DNA of 64,000 nt from positions 22,343,541 to 22,407,540 of the forward strand of contig CM047814.1 in NCBI GenBank assembly GCA_026214975.1, written 5' to 3'. Shown one piece after another: positions 1 through 10,911 of this stretch; position 1 is the stretch's first letter, and each line of letters starts with the position of its first letter. The stretch comes from Gentiana macrophylla. Taxonomy: Eukaryota; Streptophyta; Magnoliopsida; Gentianales; Gentianaceae. The notes below the pieces were generated by a model. It saw nothing but the letters and a program-made list of their open reading frames with translations. It searched no databases and was not told where the DNA came from. The translations under genes and the position numbers were made by a program.

Positions 1-1237
1 CATTCGGCGAAGTGAGGCCACCAAGCACCAAGCAGAGAAGCAGTGAAGACTTAATGGTATGACTTATAACCAAGGAAGTCTGTGATGACCTTGGATAAGT
101 CTAAGTATATTTCAAGTGATGAAATTCAATGTTCAAATATGGTGTACACTGATCTCACCCAAATCAATGATCAGTGAAGTACAAAGATTCTCCTTAAAAC
201 TGAAGTAATGAAGGAAACAGTGAATGGGCAGAGTAAACTAACTTTCGGCAAAGTGAAGGGAAAAATAGTGAAGGAAGATCTAAACGGCAAAGTCAGATAG
301 ATCACTCGACTGCTCAAAGAACGGCGAAGTAATCCTTATCAGAACAGAATTGAAATACGATGAAGACCCAAAGGATCATGCATTTAATGCACAATCAATA
401 GAGGATCAATCAAGGACGGATTTTCTGCTATACATATGAAGAAAAATCCGATCACTGAAATCAAAGAGAATAAAATTAAGGGGGAATCAAGAATAAAATC
501 AAGGATTATTCCCTTCATAAATATAGCCAACGGACGGAATTTCAAATAAATGATACTCAAGGCTATAAATAGAAGGCATTGACAGACAGATAAAACAACG
601 ATAAAAAAAGCAAAAAGAAGCAGAAACTCTATCAATTTGAAAAGCCTTCTCTCTAAACTTACAAGGATTTATCTAGAGATCAACTCAGACATCAGAACTA
701 CAATTTCATATTTATCACTGAGATTGATCAATCAAGTTTGTGAATCTCATTCACAATAAACTGAAGCAACTGAATCAGAAGGCACCTGAGAAGGAGTTGT
801 GCTTGTGATAGCTGCTGAAGGAATTGATCTCAATGAAAGCGTTGAAAGAGACCGAATCGGCCGGCATATGCGATCAAGGAGTGATAGTCTTGTAGATTGC
901 GAAGCTTGGGAAGCCAAGGACAATCATACTATTGTATCTGTAAAAACAATAGTGAATTCCTCCAATCATCACAGGAGAAGAGTGGATTACACCACCCTAA
1001 ACCACTATAATCCTTGTGTCAATTTACTTTCTGCATTTTACTTTACTGCATTCATTTAAATTGCCACATTATAATCTATATTTGTGATTGTCCAAACTAC
1101 TTTGAAACAACATAGTAAGAAGGGACTTATCCGCTGCCCAAAAGCTTTTAAAAACAAGAAAAGTTTTTGAAACTCCACTATAGTCATTCACCCCCCCCCC
1201 CCTCTGACTATAGTTTTACCCTTCTCTGGGACCAACA
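1..1237 (+). mobile_element. 5' LTR (partial) of Sirevirus-like Ty1/copia element
   Basis: This stretch aligns along its whole length with 8926-10174, the downstream LTR of the same element, and ends in the same way (…GGGACCAACA). About 170 bases of the LTR lie upstream of the window. It holds the promoter that would drive the element RNA. A run of C at about 1190 and the sequence just inside the LTR end are shared with the 3' copy. The two LTRs differ at many scattered sites, most of them at CAG, CTG or CG trinucleotides. Confidence 0.93.
564..570 (+). promoter_or_regulatory. TATA box of the copia LTR
   Basis: TATAAAT followed by AGAAGG, with an identical counterpart in the 3' LTR at 9490. 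The position in the middle of the LTR fits the U3/R boundary. Transcription would start roughly 30 bases downstream (inference). Confidence 0.6.
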
Positions 1238-1240
1238 ATT

Positions 1241-1251
1241 TGTATCGGAGC
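1241..1251 (+). other. Primer binding site, initiator-Met tRNA type
   Basis: TGTATCGGAGC lies three bases inside the LTR end. It resembles the usual plant copia primer site TGGTATCAGAGC, which pairs with the 3' end of initiator tRNA-Met. One difference is CAG to CGG, the context where the LTRs also disagree. Confidence 0.65.
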
Positions 1252-1375
1252 AGTGTTCCTAGTATCAGAACCTGTTCAGATCTAATTTCTGGTAACAAGG
1301 AGATCACATATTTTCAAAGTAGTTTTTAAATCTGATTTTTCTATTCATTCACATATAAACCTATTACTTGGGCTT

Positions 1376-2023
1376 ATGGATTCCTCAAACTTTGTGTCAA
1401 AAGTACATGTTTTCAATGTTAATAATTTTGATGAATATAAAATAAGAATGTTGTCTCATCTTGCAGCAACTCATGAGGAGATGCTGGACATAATCAATGA
1501 TGGACCAATCATGATCATGACTGTGGTATCCACAGGAGCAGATCAAGGAAAGGAGATAGACAAACCTAAGAAAGATTAGACCAAGGATGACAGGAGAAGA
1601 GCAAATCAAGACTTTGTTGCAAAAGATATGATTTTGAAGACTCTAGATAGCAACATGTTCATGAGAATCAAAGATTGCAAAACAGCAAAGGAAATGTGGG
1701 ACAAGCTAGCTTTGATAAATGAAGGATCTGAAGCAGTTAAAGAAAACAAATTATCTGTTGCAAAACAGAAATTTGAAAATTTCAAAATGAAGACTGGTGA
1801 ATCCATTGATCAAATGGACAACAGATTCTCTAGCATCATCAGTGAACTGCAACAGCTTGGACACACATATCCCCAGAAAGAAGTATGCTTAAAGATCTTG
1901 AGAGGCTTACCTGAAAGATGGAAGATCATAACATCGATGTCGGAGGAACAACAAACCTTGCAAGCAATCGACACTCGACACTCGATGTCTCAACTTAAGG
2001 CTCATGAATTGAATGAACGGTGA
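1376..2023 (+). pseudogene. copia gag (UBN2-type), interrupted
   Basis: This is the capsid-like Gag of a Ty1/copia element. The frame runs from the ATG at 1376 to the TGA at 2021 and is broken by one in-frame TAG (1577-1579) where Trp would be expected. The second half shows the family pattern: a KTAKEMWDKL block, an NFKMKTGESIDQMDNRFS block and a KILRGLPERWK block. No CCHC zinc knuckle follows, although complete elements have one next. Without it the product could not package RNA in the usual way. It is the first reading frame after the primer site, as expected for gag. Confidence 0.85.
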
Positions 2024-2119
2024 AGATGGTGCTCCGGCGAGAGACACAAAAAGCCATCAGACGACAGCACCCAGCAAACTAACACGAGTACTTGCGGGGA
2101 AGAAGAAAAGATAACATGT
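2024..2119 (+). other. Junction where nucleocapsid and protease are missing
   Basis: Only about 100 bases separate the end of gag from sequence encoding the GAG-pre-integrase domain. In complete copia elements this interval holds the zinc knuckle and the aspartic protease (DTG/DSG motif), several hundred codons in all. Neither is visible in any frame here. I infer an internal deletion. Confidence 0.6.
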
Positions 2120-3191
2120 ATGTGGTGGATGGAAAGCGACCAAAGGCGAGAAACATGTTTGTTTGTCAAAAACAAACAGTCAACTAGTTGGTTATGGCAT
2201 AGAAGACTAAATCACCTGAATTTCAAGACCATCAACAAATTATCAAAGAACAAGTTAGTTGAAGGCCTGCCAGAGATCACATTCAAGAAAGAAAGTATAT
2301 GTGATGCATGTCAGAAAGGGAAACAAATCAAAAGCTATTTCAAGTCAAAACCCTATCAATCAACAACAAGAATTCTACATCTGTTGCATATGGATCTGTT
2401 TGGACCAGTCACACCAGTAAGTGTAAGTGGTAAGAAATACACCCTGGTAGTGGTGGATGACTACTCAAAATACACCTGGACCATCTTCATGAACAAGAAG
2501 AAAGAAACACTCAAAAAGTCGCGGATTTGTTAAGAAGACTCCAAAATGAGAAAGAACTAAAATCATCAAGATCGAGATCGAGATAGAGGCCTTTGAATTT
2601 CTTAATGAAATTATCGGAACCTATTGTGAAGAAAATGAGTCTCGCATCAATTATCTGCAGCGAGAACCCCACAACAAAATGGTGTAGCGAAGAAAAGAAG
2701 CAGAACTCTCAAAGAAGCGATCGAGAACAATGATTGCAAAAGCATGCTTGCCAAAGAGATTTTGGGCTGAAGCAACAAACACAGCATGTCATACACAGAA
2801 CAGATCAATCATCAACAAACATCATGGAAGGACTCCATATGAAATATGGAATTGTAGAAAACCTAATATCTCATATTTACATATGTTTGGATCAAAATGC
2901 TTTGTTTTGAACAGGAATCAGCTGCATGCCTTTGATGAAAAGGCTGATGAAGCAATCTTCATGGGATACTCAGACACCAGCAAAGCTTTCAGAGTACTCA
3001 ACAACAGAACATCGGTGATTGAAGAATCAATACATGTAGTCTTTGATGAACCATATACAAATGGTGAAAGTCTTCAAGAACAAGAAGAAGAAGCAGCACA
3101 AAGACAAGTGTATATGAATACAACAGTACCAGCAACTATTCTGCATCACAATTTTGGAAATCAAGATGAGCCACAAGTCAATACAACATAA
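2120..3191 (+). pseudogene. copia integrase (pre-integrase, core, C-terminal part), frameshifted
   Basis: Integrase of the copia element. The first frame (2120-2533) has the GAG-pre-integrase signature (SWLWHRRLNHLN, a C-x2-C pair in CDACQKGK). It continues into the core with HMDLFGP, which carries the first catalytic Asp, and VVVDDYSKYTW. At 2520-2730 the reading breaks several times. The segment that should hold the second Asp and the P-Q-Q-N-G-x-x-E glutamate can be recognised only piecewise. From 2730 the frame is open again (KRFWAEA, GRTPYEIW, FMGYSDTSKAFRV, HVVFDE), typical of the region after the core. As written it encodes no complete enzyme. Several breaks fall at CAG/CTG or CG sites, so some could be sequence error. 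Confidence 0.85.
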
Positions 3192-3379
3192 GAAGAACCA
3201 GAACTTGAAGCTCATACACAACATGAAATTACAGAAGCACCAAGTGAAGAACAACTTCAACCAGACCTAAATTGGCTAAGAGACCATCCTGAAGAACAAG
3301 TTATTGGAGATATTCACACAGGAGTAAGAACCAGAAGACAACTGTAACATATGCTAACATGCTTTCTATCACAAGTGGA

Positions 3380-4300
3380 ACCCAAAACAATAGATGATGC
3401 ATTTCAAGATGCAGATTGGATCACAGCTATGCAAGAAGAACTAAATGAATTTGAAAGGAATGAAGTCCGGGAACTTGTTGACGAGACCGAGATATAACCA
3501 ACATCATTGGAACAAAATGGGTATTCGAAACAAGATGGATGAACAAGGAATTGTTGTCGAGAAACAAAGCAAGGCTAGTTGCAAAAGGCTATTCTCAAGC
3601 GTAAGAATATATTATGATGAAACATTTGCACCAAAGAGCAACACTGGAAGCAATTAGACTCTTTCTAGCTTTTGTCTTTTCACAAAGATTTCAAAGTCTA
3701 TCAAATGGATGTCAAGAGTGCATTTACAATGGACTTTTGGAAGAAGAAGTATATGTGGAACAACCCCTGGTTTCCAACTCAAAGGAAAGGAAGACAAAGT
3801 ATACAAACTAAAGAAAGCTCTTTATGGACTCAAACAGCACACTAGAGCCTGGTATGAAACACTATCACAATTTACGATCAAGAATGGATTCAACAAGGGA
3901 ACTACAGATAAGACTCTATTCAAACTAGAAAGGAACAAGCACATTGCTAGTATAAATCTATGTTGATGATATCATCTTTGGATCTGAGGATGAAAAGCTA
4001 TGTGAGAAATTTGCAAATCTGATGAAGAGCAAATTTCAGATGAGCATGATGGGAGAACTGAACTATTTTCTTGGCCTTCAAGTAAAGCAAATGAAAGATG
4101 GAATTTTCATTAATCAAGCCAAGTATACAAAAGACTTGATACACAAGTATGGGATGGACACAAGTGGCACAGCAGATACACCAATGTGTGCAAGAGTCAT
4201 TCTTGGAAAAGATGATACTGGAAGGATGTCGATCAGAAAATGTATAGAGGAATCATTGGATCCCTACTATACTAAACTGCAAGTAGACCTGATATAGCAT
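3380..4300 (+). pseudogene. copia reverse transcriptase domain, frameshifted
   Basis: Reverse transcriptase of the same polyprotein. Motifs appear in order but in shifting frames: DADWITAMQEELNEF, then YQMDVKSAF at about 3690-3730, KKALYGLKQ at about 3810, and the catalytic YVDD at 3959-3970 followed by IIFGS. The next open part (4022-4297) covers the end of the domain (GELNYFLGLQVKQ, FINQAKYTKDLI). At least four frame breaks separate these blocks. The order INT-RT-RNase H shows Ty1/copia rather than Ty3/gypsy type. Confidence 0.85.
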
Positions 4301-4311
4301 TTGCAGTTGGA

Positions 4312-4902
4312 GTGTGTGCAAGATTTCAAGCTCAACCAAAAGAATCACATCTTCTAGCAGCAAAAAGAATAATCAAATACTTGAAAAACACTATCAATGT
4401 AGGAATTTGGTATCCAAAAGATGGAGGATTCAAGTTGATATCATATTCAGACTCTGACTATGCTGGATGCAAAATAGATAGAAAAAGCACATCCGGAACT
4501 TGTCAAATGCTAGGTAGCAGACTAGTTTCATGGTTCATCAAAAAGCAAAACTACATCTCCACATCAACAGTAGAAGCAGAATATATAGCAGTAGGCAGCT
4601 CTTGTGCACTAGTACTTTGGATTAGACAACAACTAAGGGACTATGGAGTGGAGGAGAAAACAATTCCAATCATGTGTGACAACACAAGTGCAATATCTAT
4701 TACTGAAAATCCAGTATTGCATTCAAGAACAAAACACATTGATGTGAGACATCACTTTATCAGAGATCATGTTGAAAAAGGAGATGTCATTCTAAAATAC
4801 ATACCCACTGAAGATCAATTGGCTTACATCTTCACTAAACCACTTAGTCATGAAAGATTCAACATGTTGAGAACTGAGTTAGGAATGATTGAAATCGACT
4901 AA
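4312..4902 (+). CDS. copia RNase H domain (open frame)
   Basis: This is the best preserved part of pol: 196 codons without interruption to the TAA at 4900. It covers the RT-RNase H connection and the RNase HI fold. The catalytic carboxylates are visible: Asp in SDSDYAGC, Glu in VEAEYIA, Asp in MCDNTSA and a late Asp in the KHIDVRHHF block. It ends with IFTKPLSHERF, the usual copia pol terminus. The enzyme would degrade the RNA strand of the RNA-DNA hybrid during reverse transcription. It is in a different frame from most RT blocks, so it is not translated from gag as the sequence stands. Confidence 0.85.
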   Translation: MCARFQAQPKESHLLAAKRIIKYLKNTINVGIWYPKDGGFKLISYSDSDYAGCKIDRKSTSGTCQMLGSRLVSWFIKKQNYISTSTVEAEYIAVGSSCALVLWIRQQLRDYGVEEKTIPIMCDNTSAISITENPVLHSRTKHIDVRHHFIRDHVEKGDVILKYIPTEDQLAYIFTKPLSHERFNMLRTELGMIEID

Positions 4903-5505
4903 AGAGCGGCTAACTGGAGTAATCGGCTAAGTAACTTCATCATCTTTTTAAACCTTTGCCATTACAGGAGATGTAGCAGGTAAGGCACTGGTACTCGGCG
5001 AAGTTAACTTCACTGATTGTTAGGAACGGTCAAATAAAGCAGCTCAGTGAAAGAGTCACTACACCAGCTAAGTGGCCAGCTAAGGCACTTCACCGAGATT
5101 GGAGTCATGGGTAAATTAAAGTGTGAACAGAATATACTTTTATACACGTGGAGAATAAGAGAGTTATGGAAGATTATCCTAAAGATGATTACACACGTGG
5201 AGATCAATTTATAATTATGGAGATAATTATATTATTCTTTTCAAATTACAAACGCCTCGATTCCCGGGCTCTATCATTACTTACCTCAATCCACTCTCCC
5301 ACTTCACTCGAATATCGCGAGTTACATACACAAAATCACGCCATTATATCATAAAATCCTTCCACATTCAAACCACGTTCACACTAACCAAAACACCCTA
5401 TATAAACAGTACTTAGAGATTTTCAGAAAGTTTTACACCTCCTTGCATATCATACATTCCTCTGCAAATTCACATTTCACTCCCAAAAATTCTTAACTTC
5501 CAAAA
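4903..5505 (+). other. Spacer between pol and the extra ORF
   Basis: About 600 bases without a credible reading frame. Short phrases such as CGGCTAAG and GCGAAGT recur and resemble phrases in the element's LTR. In Sireviruses this is where the pol stop is separated from the env-like gene. Confidence 0.5.
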
Positions 5506-7647
5506 ATGGCTTCATCTTCCTCAAACACCCAAGCTGGGTATGAAAAATCGATTGCCACTGGATCATTCTTCCAAGAAGAACACTACTTAAATTTGTGTGG
5601 AAATGATGAAGAAGCAAAACGATTGGCAGCTGGATGCAAAAGCCTAAAACTATCAACATTTCTAAATCCTCCAATAACCGAAGTATGCTATGAAAGTCTC
5701 ATCTCCTTCTAAAAATCTACAAAATACGTGTCTGGGCTCCCTACTGAGGAAGGTGACGAGTGGGAAGAAGACAAGATCATTGCATCTGTCAACGGCACAG
5801 AAGTGGTCATTACGGAAAAGGTAATTCAAAAATACCTCAAACTCTCAAACAAAGGGCAATGCAAAGCGTCCTTGGTAACACAGGATCTGAATGGATTCTG
5901 GGTAACCATCGCCAAAACGGCTAACCCAGGGACCAAGAAGGTCAATTGTCTTAGATCCGCTTTAAAGAAACCATTCGGTGAAATCAATGCCCTAATTGGC
6001 AAAAGTATTAAAGGAAACTTGGGGGCAAATAATGCCATGACAGAAATCAGAATGCGGTTAATGGGAATCATCTACAACAATCTAGAGTTCAATTGGGCAA
6101 AGTACTTCTTTTTAAGACTCAAAGAACAAATCCAAGGTGAAGTTAAAGAAGCCACAAAGGGAACAACAGAAGGAAAGACGAAGAAAGGACAATTCTGGGT
6201 GAAAAAGTCATATGGGATTCAGTTACACTATCTGATGCAATGTCTCAAAGTCCCTGTTGTACAACTTCACAAACTACATGAGTCCAAAGTCATGTCTACC
6301 TATGTTAAACAGCAAAAACAAGTCGGGGGAGGGAAGAGAATGAAAACAACAACTCATCCCTCCGGTCAAAGAAAGAAACAAAGGGTTCAACGCAATTTGG
6401 ACAAGACAGCCTTTGGAAAATTAATCTATGATGAAGAAGAAGAAGATGATGAGGCAGAACAACATGGAGAAGAAAATGAAAGTGAGGATGAACAACCTCT
6501 AAATGAGGAAATCACAGGAGACACTGGAGATGATGAGGAATCTCCAGAAGAACCTGCACAATTGTCTGCAAATGATATTGATGATCGAATTGCAGAATAT
6601 CTTGAATGGAAAGAAGGCGATTCCAGAAATCAGATTCGAGATTCGGATCGCATGCTTGCTGAGAAAGCATGGCTATTTAATTTTCTGGGAATCACCACTC
6701 TGGTTGGTGTACTTGATGAATCTCCTCTCTGGGACTTGGTAGATGCAGCAAAGGCAAAACTGCCGCAAATCTCTAACAACCAAAATGATGGTTCAGAAGA
6801 TTGTAGAGATGATAATGATGACACTGATCAAGATGATGGAGATGATCAGGATGACAATGATAATGATGACCATCATGCTGATCATCATGACACACAAGGA
6901 GAAGAGGTTACTCCTACACCGGATGCAATTGATGATGACATTCTTCTAAGCACCTTCCTACAGCCATCCCACAAGTCAACAACACCAGCTAAGACAACCA
7001 CTCAACCACTATCTGCTGCAAATCCGGCTGACAACATAACCATAGTGGACATCGGCTCGATTGCCGCCACTCCAGCCAAGAAAATTCCCAGCACAGAGCA
7101 AGGGGAAAAGCGGCTCAAGCCACACCAAAGATACTCATCTACACAAATTCTTGAAGACTTGGATGTCCATGTAGATGTTACTCAGCACCAAGACAGAGGA
7201 CAGCAAACAGACCCAGAACCAGCTGACATCCGGCACAATCTCACTCAGCTGGCCAACGGTATTTCAAAAGAAACATTTGAAAAAGTAGCAGATCTACTGG
7301 CAGAAGAACTAGAGCAGCAAGCCATGCATCTTAGATCCATGACCTCGGCATTCAATGACAAAAACTACTCCATTGAGAGAAAATTTGAGGCCATTGTTGA
7401 ATACATTGAGGCACAGAATATTGTTGTTCAACGCCAAGGAGATACGTTGAGACAACTCAACATTAACATCACAAACAACCTTGCAGGTCTCATGCAACAC
7501 ATCTCACAGGAAAATGAATCCATGGCAGTGGCATTTGGAACAAGACTACGCAATGTCACTGAGAAACTGACTAGTCATGATAACAGATTCACATCCATCA
7601 AATCAAAGCTGGACTCTCTCGATTGGAACAGCAGAGGCAACAAATAG
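5506..7647 (+). CDS. Extra post-pol ORF: acidic, coiled-coil protein, env-like position
   Basis: A long frame between pol and the 3' LTR. It starts at the ATG at 5506 (MASSSSNTQ), meets one in-frame TAA (5710-5712), and then stays open from 5713 to the TAG at 7645. The second part alone is 639 codons. N-terminal part: a globular region (STFLNPP, VCYESLISF, TEVVITEKVIQKYLKLS, WAKYFFLRLKEQI, HYLMQCLKVPVVQ). Its spacing reminds me of the putative plant transposon protein domain found in extra ORFs of plant retroelements. A basic stretch (KRMKTTT, QRKKQR) follows. Two strongly acidic tracts come next, at about residues 234-262 and 360-390 of the second part. The last 150 residues look like a coiled coil. 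I see no signal peptide or transmembrane helix, so an envelope role is not supported. The function is unknown. Confidence 0.7.
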
Positions 7648-8742
7648 CATCTTACTCTCAGGCAGAGGGATAAGCCGGAAGGATCAACTATTAGACCCCC
7701 AAACTTCATCAAGAACAACCGAGAGCAAGGGACAAAGAAATAAGAATCGAAATGAAGCGGCGGAAGAACAGACAAAGGAGGCTAGAGAAGAAAGAGAAAG
7801 AGCCTAAAAATGAACCACGCCTTCGGATTTCCTCATCCTATGCAAAGAAGAGATGATGATGAGACAGATCCGGCAATCGGCAAAGACACGGATCCAGCCA
7901 GAAAGAGGATCGGCAAGTCAACACAGACTTAGTACCAGGAGGAAATACCATCGAGGCGTTGCGCAGCTCGGATACACCTGGTGGACCGCAGAACGTTACA
8001 TCGGTCACAAAAGCAAAGCGAGAATATGAAGCGGATGTCTTTGGACCATGTAAGAGAATTTTTAAGTGCAGGAAGGACTTTATCCTCATCTCTCACAAGA
8101 TGAAGCATGGGTGATTGGCTAAGCTATCGAGGATGAAAGGATGAGAACCGATATGGCCAAACTCTACAATGATGTCAAGAGAGAGTTTGCACTTCTAAAA
8201 CAATCCAACAGCAAACCAAGTTCAGCCATACCACTTTCATCAAAAGGACCAGAAGACTTGCCAACTGAACAACAAGAGGATTTCAACCATATGGCAAAAT
8301 TCTTCAACCCTATGGGTAGAATGGACAAGCAGGAGCAATGGAGTCTCTATAAAAGACTTAAGTTTGTTTGACTCACATATTCTTTGAAGCTAGGGAGAGA
8401 CGGAGAATTACTTTGGAGAACCTAGGGCAAATGAGACCATGTCGATTTCAATGAGACTTTTTGCCAAGAAAGTATTCAAGGAGTATCGAAATACAATTGC
8501 TATGGCATCTTTGAAAGTGGAAGTTTCGAAATTGATTGGAAAGACATTGAAGAGGTTCAGACTACAAAGTTCAAAAGGTATAAGGCTGAATTAAGCAAAA
8601 TTTAGTTTGTAACACTTGAATAAAATTTTGAACTTATTGCCCTATGATGGATGAATAAAATTGTTGAATTTTTGTTCTGTTAATTATTATGAAAATTTTG
8701 GCTTACTTATGTTCAAAGGCTTATGAGGGTTTTGGCATCATC
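7648..8742 (+). other. Untranslated spacer before the polypurine tract
   Basis: This begins with short frames that look like a decayed continuation of the extra ORF (about 7650-7800). A 76-codon frame follows at 8141-8371 (MRTDMAKLYNDVKREF…). The rest is AT-rich and non-coding up to the polypurine tract. No independent gene is recognisable. Confidence 0.5.
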
Positions 8743-8755
8743 AAAAGGGGGAAAT
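8743..8755 (+). other. Polypurine tract of the copia element
   Basis: AAAAGGGGGAAAT directly precedes the TG that opens the 3' LTR. It would prime plus-strand DNA synthesis. The upstream phrase GGCATCATCAAAAGGGGG is the form usually seen in Sireviruses. Confidence 0.8.
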
Positions 8756-10174
8756 TGTTAGGAACATTTTATTATGTTTTGATGATGGCCATACTAAACT
8801 GTTATAGCAAGCTGAAATAAGTTAGAAATTCTCTGTATAAGTCTTTACTTAGAGTCGACATATTGTATAAGTTAAGTCGGACAAAGTATTGTACTAGTTG
8901 GTAGGACGGCAAAGTAAAGCGGAGACATTCGGCGAAGTGAGGCCACCCAAGCACCAAGCAGAGAAGCGATGAAGACTTAATGGTATGACTTATAACCAAG
9001 GAAGTGCATGATGACCTTGGATAAGTCTAAGTATATTTCAAGTGATGAAATTCAATGTTCAAATATGGTGTACACTGATCTCACCCAAATCAATGATCAG
9101 TGAAGTACAAAGATTCTCCTTAAAACTGAAGTAATGAAGGAAACAGTGAATCGGCAGAGTAAACTAACTTTCGGCAAAGTGAAGGCAAAAACAGTGAAGG
9201 AAGATCTAAACGCCAAAGTCAGATAGATCACTCGACCGCTCAAAGAACGGCGAAGTAATCCTTATCAGAACAGAATTGAAATGCGATGAAGACCCAAAGG
9301 ATCATGCATTTAATGGACAATCAATAGAGGATCAATCAAGGACGGATTTTCTGCTATACATTTGAAGAAAAATCCGATCACTGAAATCAAGGAGAATAAA
9401 ATTAAGGGGGAATCAAGAATAAAATCAAGGATTATTCCCTTCATAAATATAGCCAACGGACGGAATTTCAAATCAAGGATACTCAAGGCTATAAATAGAA
9501 GGCATTGACAGACAGATAACACAACGATTACAAAAAAGCAAAAAGAAGCAGAAACTCTGTCAATTTGAAAAGCCTTCTCTCCGAACTTACAAGGATTTAT
9601 CTGAGATCAACTCGGACATCGAACTACAATTTCATATTTATCAATGAGATTGATCAATCAAGTTTGTGAATCTCATTCACAATAAAGCAAGCAAGCCGAA
9701 TCGAAGTCATCCGAGAAGGAGTTGTGCTTGTGATAGGCTGCCTTTGAAGGAATTGATCTCAAGGAAGCGTTGAAGATCTTGAATCACTTGAAGGCACATT
9801 GCGTCAAGGAGTGATAGTCTTATAGATTGTGAAGCTTGGGAAGCCAAGGACAATCATACTATTGTATCTGTAAAAACAATAGTGAATTCCTCCAATCATC
9901 ACAGGAGAAGAGTGGATTAAGGGATTACACCACCCTGAACCATTATAAGCATTGTGTCAATTTACTTTCTGCAATTTACTTTACTGCATTCATTTAAATT
10001 GCCACATTATAATCTATATCTGTGATTGTCCAAACTACTTTGAAACAACATAGTAAGAAGGGACTTATCCGCTGCCCAAAAGCTTTTAAATACAAGAAAA
10101 GTTTTTGAAACTCCACTATAGTCATTCACCCCCCCCCCCTCTGACTATAGTTTTACCCTTCTCTGGGACCAACA
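8756..10174 (+). mobile_element. 3' LTR of Sirevirus-like copia element
   Basis: A complete LTR of 1,419 bases, opening TGTTAGGAAC and closing GGGACCAACA, so it has TG…CA ends. It matches the 5' LTR from base 171 onward. A TATAAATAG box lies at 9490-9498. The five bases after it (GAGCG, 10175-10179) should be the target-site duplication, but the other copy lies outside the window. Confidence 0.95.
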
Positions 10175-10549
10175 GAGCGGCTGGCGGGATGGCCTCCACA
10201 CACCCCATGATGTAGTTCTGCCAGGATTTTCTCGCTTTCCTCTATGCGGACACATCTGAGCAGCGGCTCAGAGAAAGATCTTTTGTAGAGTACCCTATTG
10301 TATATGATATATCTAACTACTTGCCTTCTGCGAGCATGAGATTTGTCTAGATTCATGGGCATAGTGCCCGATTCAATGTATGCTTACATCTCATCTATCC
10401 AACATGGAATCGGTATTGGTGTGTCAATGTGCATAACCTCAAAATTTTCAATTGCGTAGATGGATAGATATTCCACCATTATTGATGAGTCAGTGATATC
10501 TTCCTCTAAGGACAACCTGGAAAGATAATCGGCCCACTCATTGTCTTCC
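10175..10549 (-). pseudogene. Ty3/gypsy pol fragment (RNase H end to integrase zinc region)
   Basis: Read on the minus strand, this gives a Ty3/gypsy pol segment. Near 10549 it has NEWADYLSRL and DSSIMVEYLSI, typical of the RNase H C-terminus. Then comes RRQVVRYIIYNRVLYKRSF…LLRCVRIEESEKILAELHHGVCGGHPA, the linker into the H2C2 zinc region of integrase. The fragment stops exactly at the end of the copia LTR on one side and at the assembly gap on the other. The copia element therefore inserted into an older gypsy element. Confidence 0.8.
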
Positions 10550-10649
10550 NNNNNNNNNNNNNNNNNNNNNNNNNNNNNNNNNNNNNNNNNNNNNNNNNNN
10601 NNNNNNNNNNNNNNNNNNNNNNNNNNNNNNNNNNNNNNNNNNNNNNNNN
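10550..10649. other. Assembly gap (100 N)
   Basis: Exactly 100 Ns, a conventional placeholder for a gap of unknown size. The sequence changes from gypsy pol to non-repetitive DNA downstream of the B3 gene, so the real gap may hold the rest of the gypsy element. Confidence 0.99.
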
Positions 10650-10911
10650 ATCAGCCCAATGAATGTGAAAAGGACAGGTAGGAATTTATCGAAAACCCCA
10701 CTTTGTACCGGTTAATCTTCAAATATCAACAACAAATCTCAAGAACCACTTAAACTACGAACAAAATGAGTAATAAAACAAAATTACAAACAAAACAAAA
10801 GGATTGGAACACTAATGCTTGGCAATGACAAAACTTTGTTTTCTAAGTAAAAGAACAATTTTATCTTAACAAAAACAGCAACCCTGATGTGATGGATTGT
10901 AAGAAGCAGCC
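10650..10911. other. Downstream flank of the B3 gene
   Basis: AT-rich sequence with no reading frame. It is probably the 3' untranslated region of the minus-strand B3 gene plus intergenic DNA. Confidence 0.4.

Noticed and set aside
384..635. Hydrophobic minus-strand ORF in the copia LTR (again at 9310-9522)
   Set aside because: It lies in the U3/R region of both LTRs, opposite to transcription; the hydrophobic look comes from AT-rich sequence.
5826..6071. Minus-strand ORF opposite the extra copia ORF
   Set aside because: Shadow of the long plus-strand frame with no family features.
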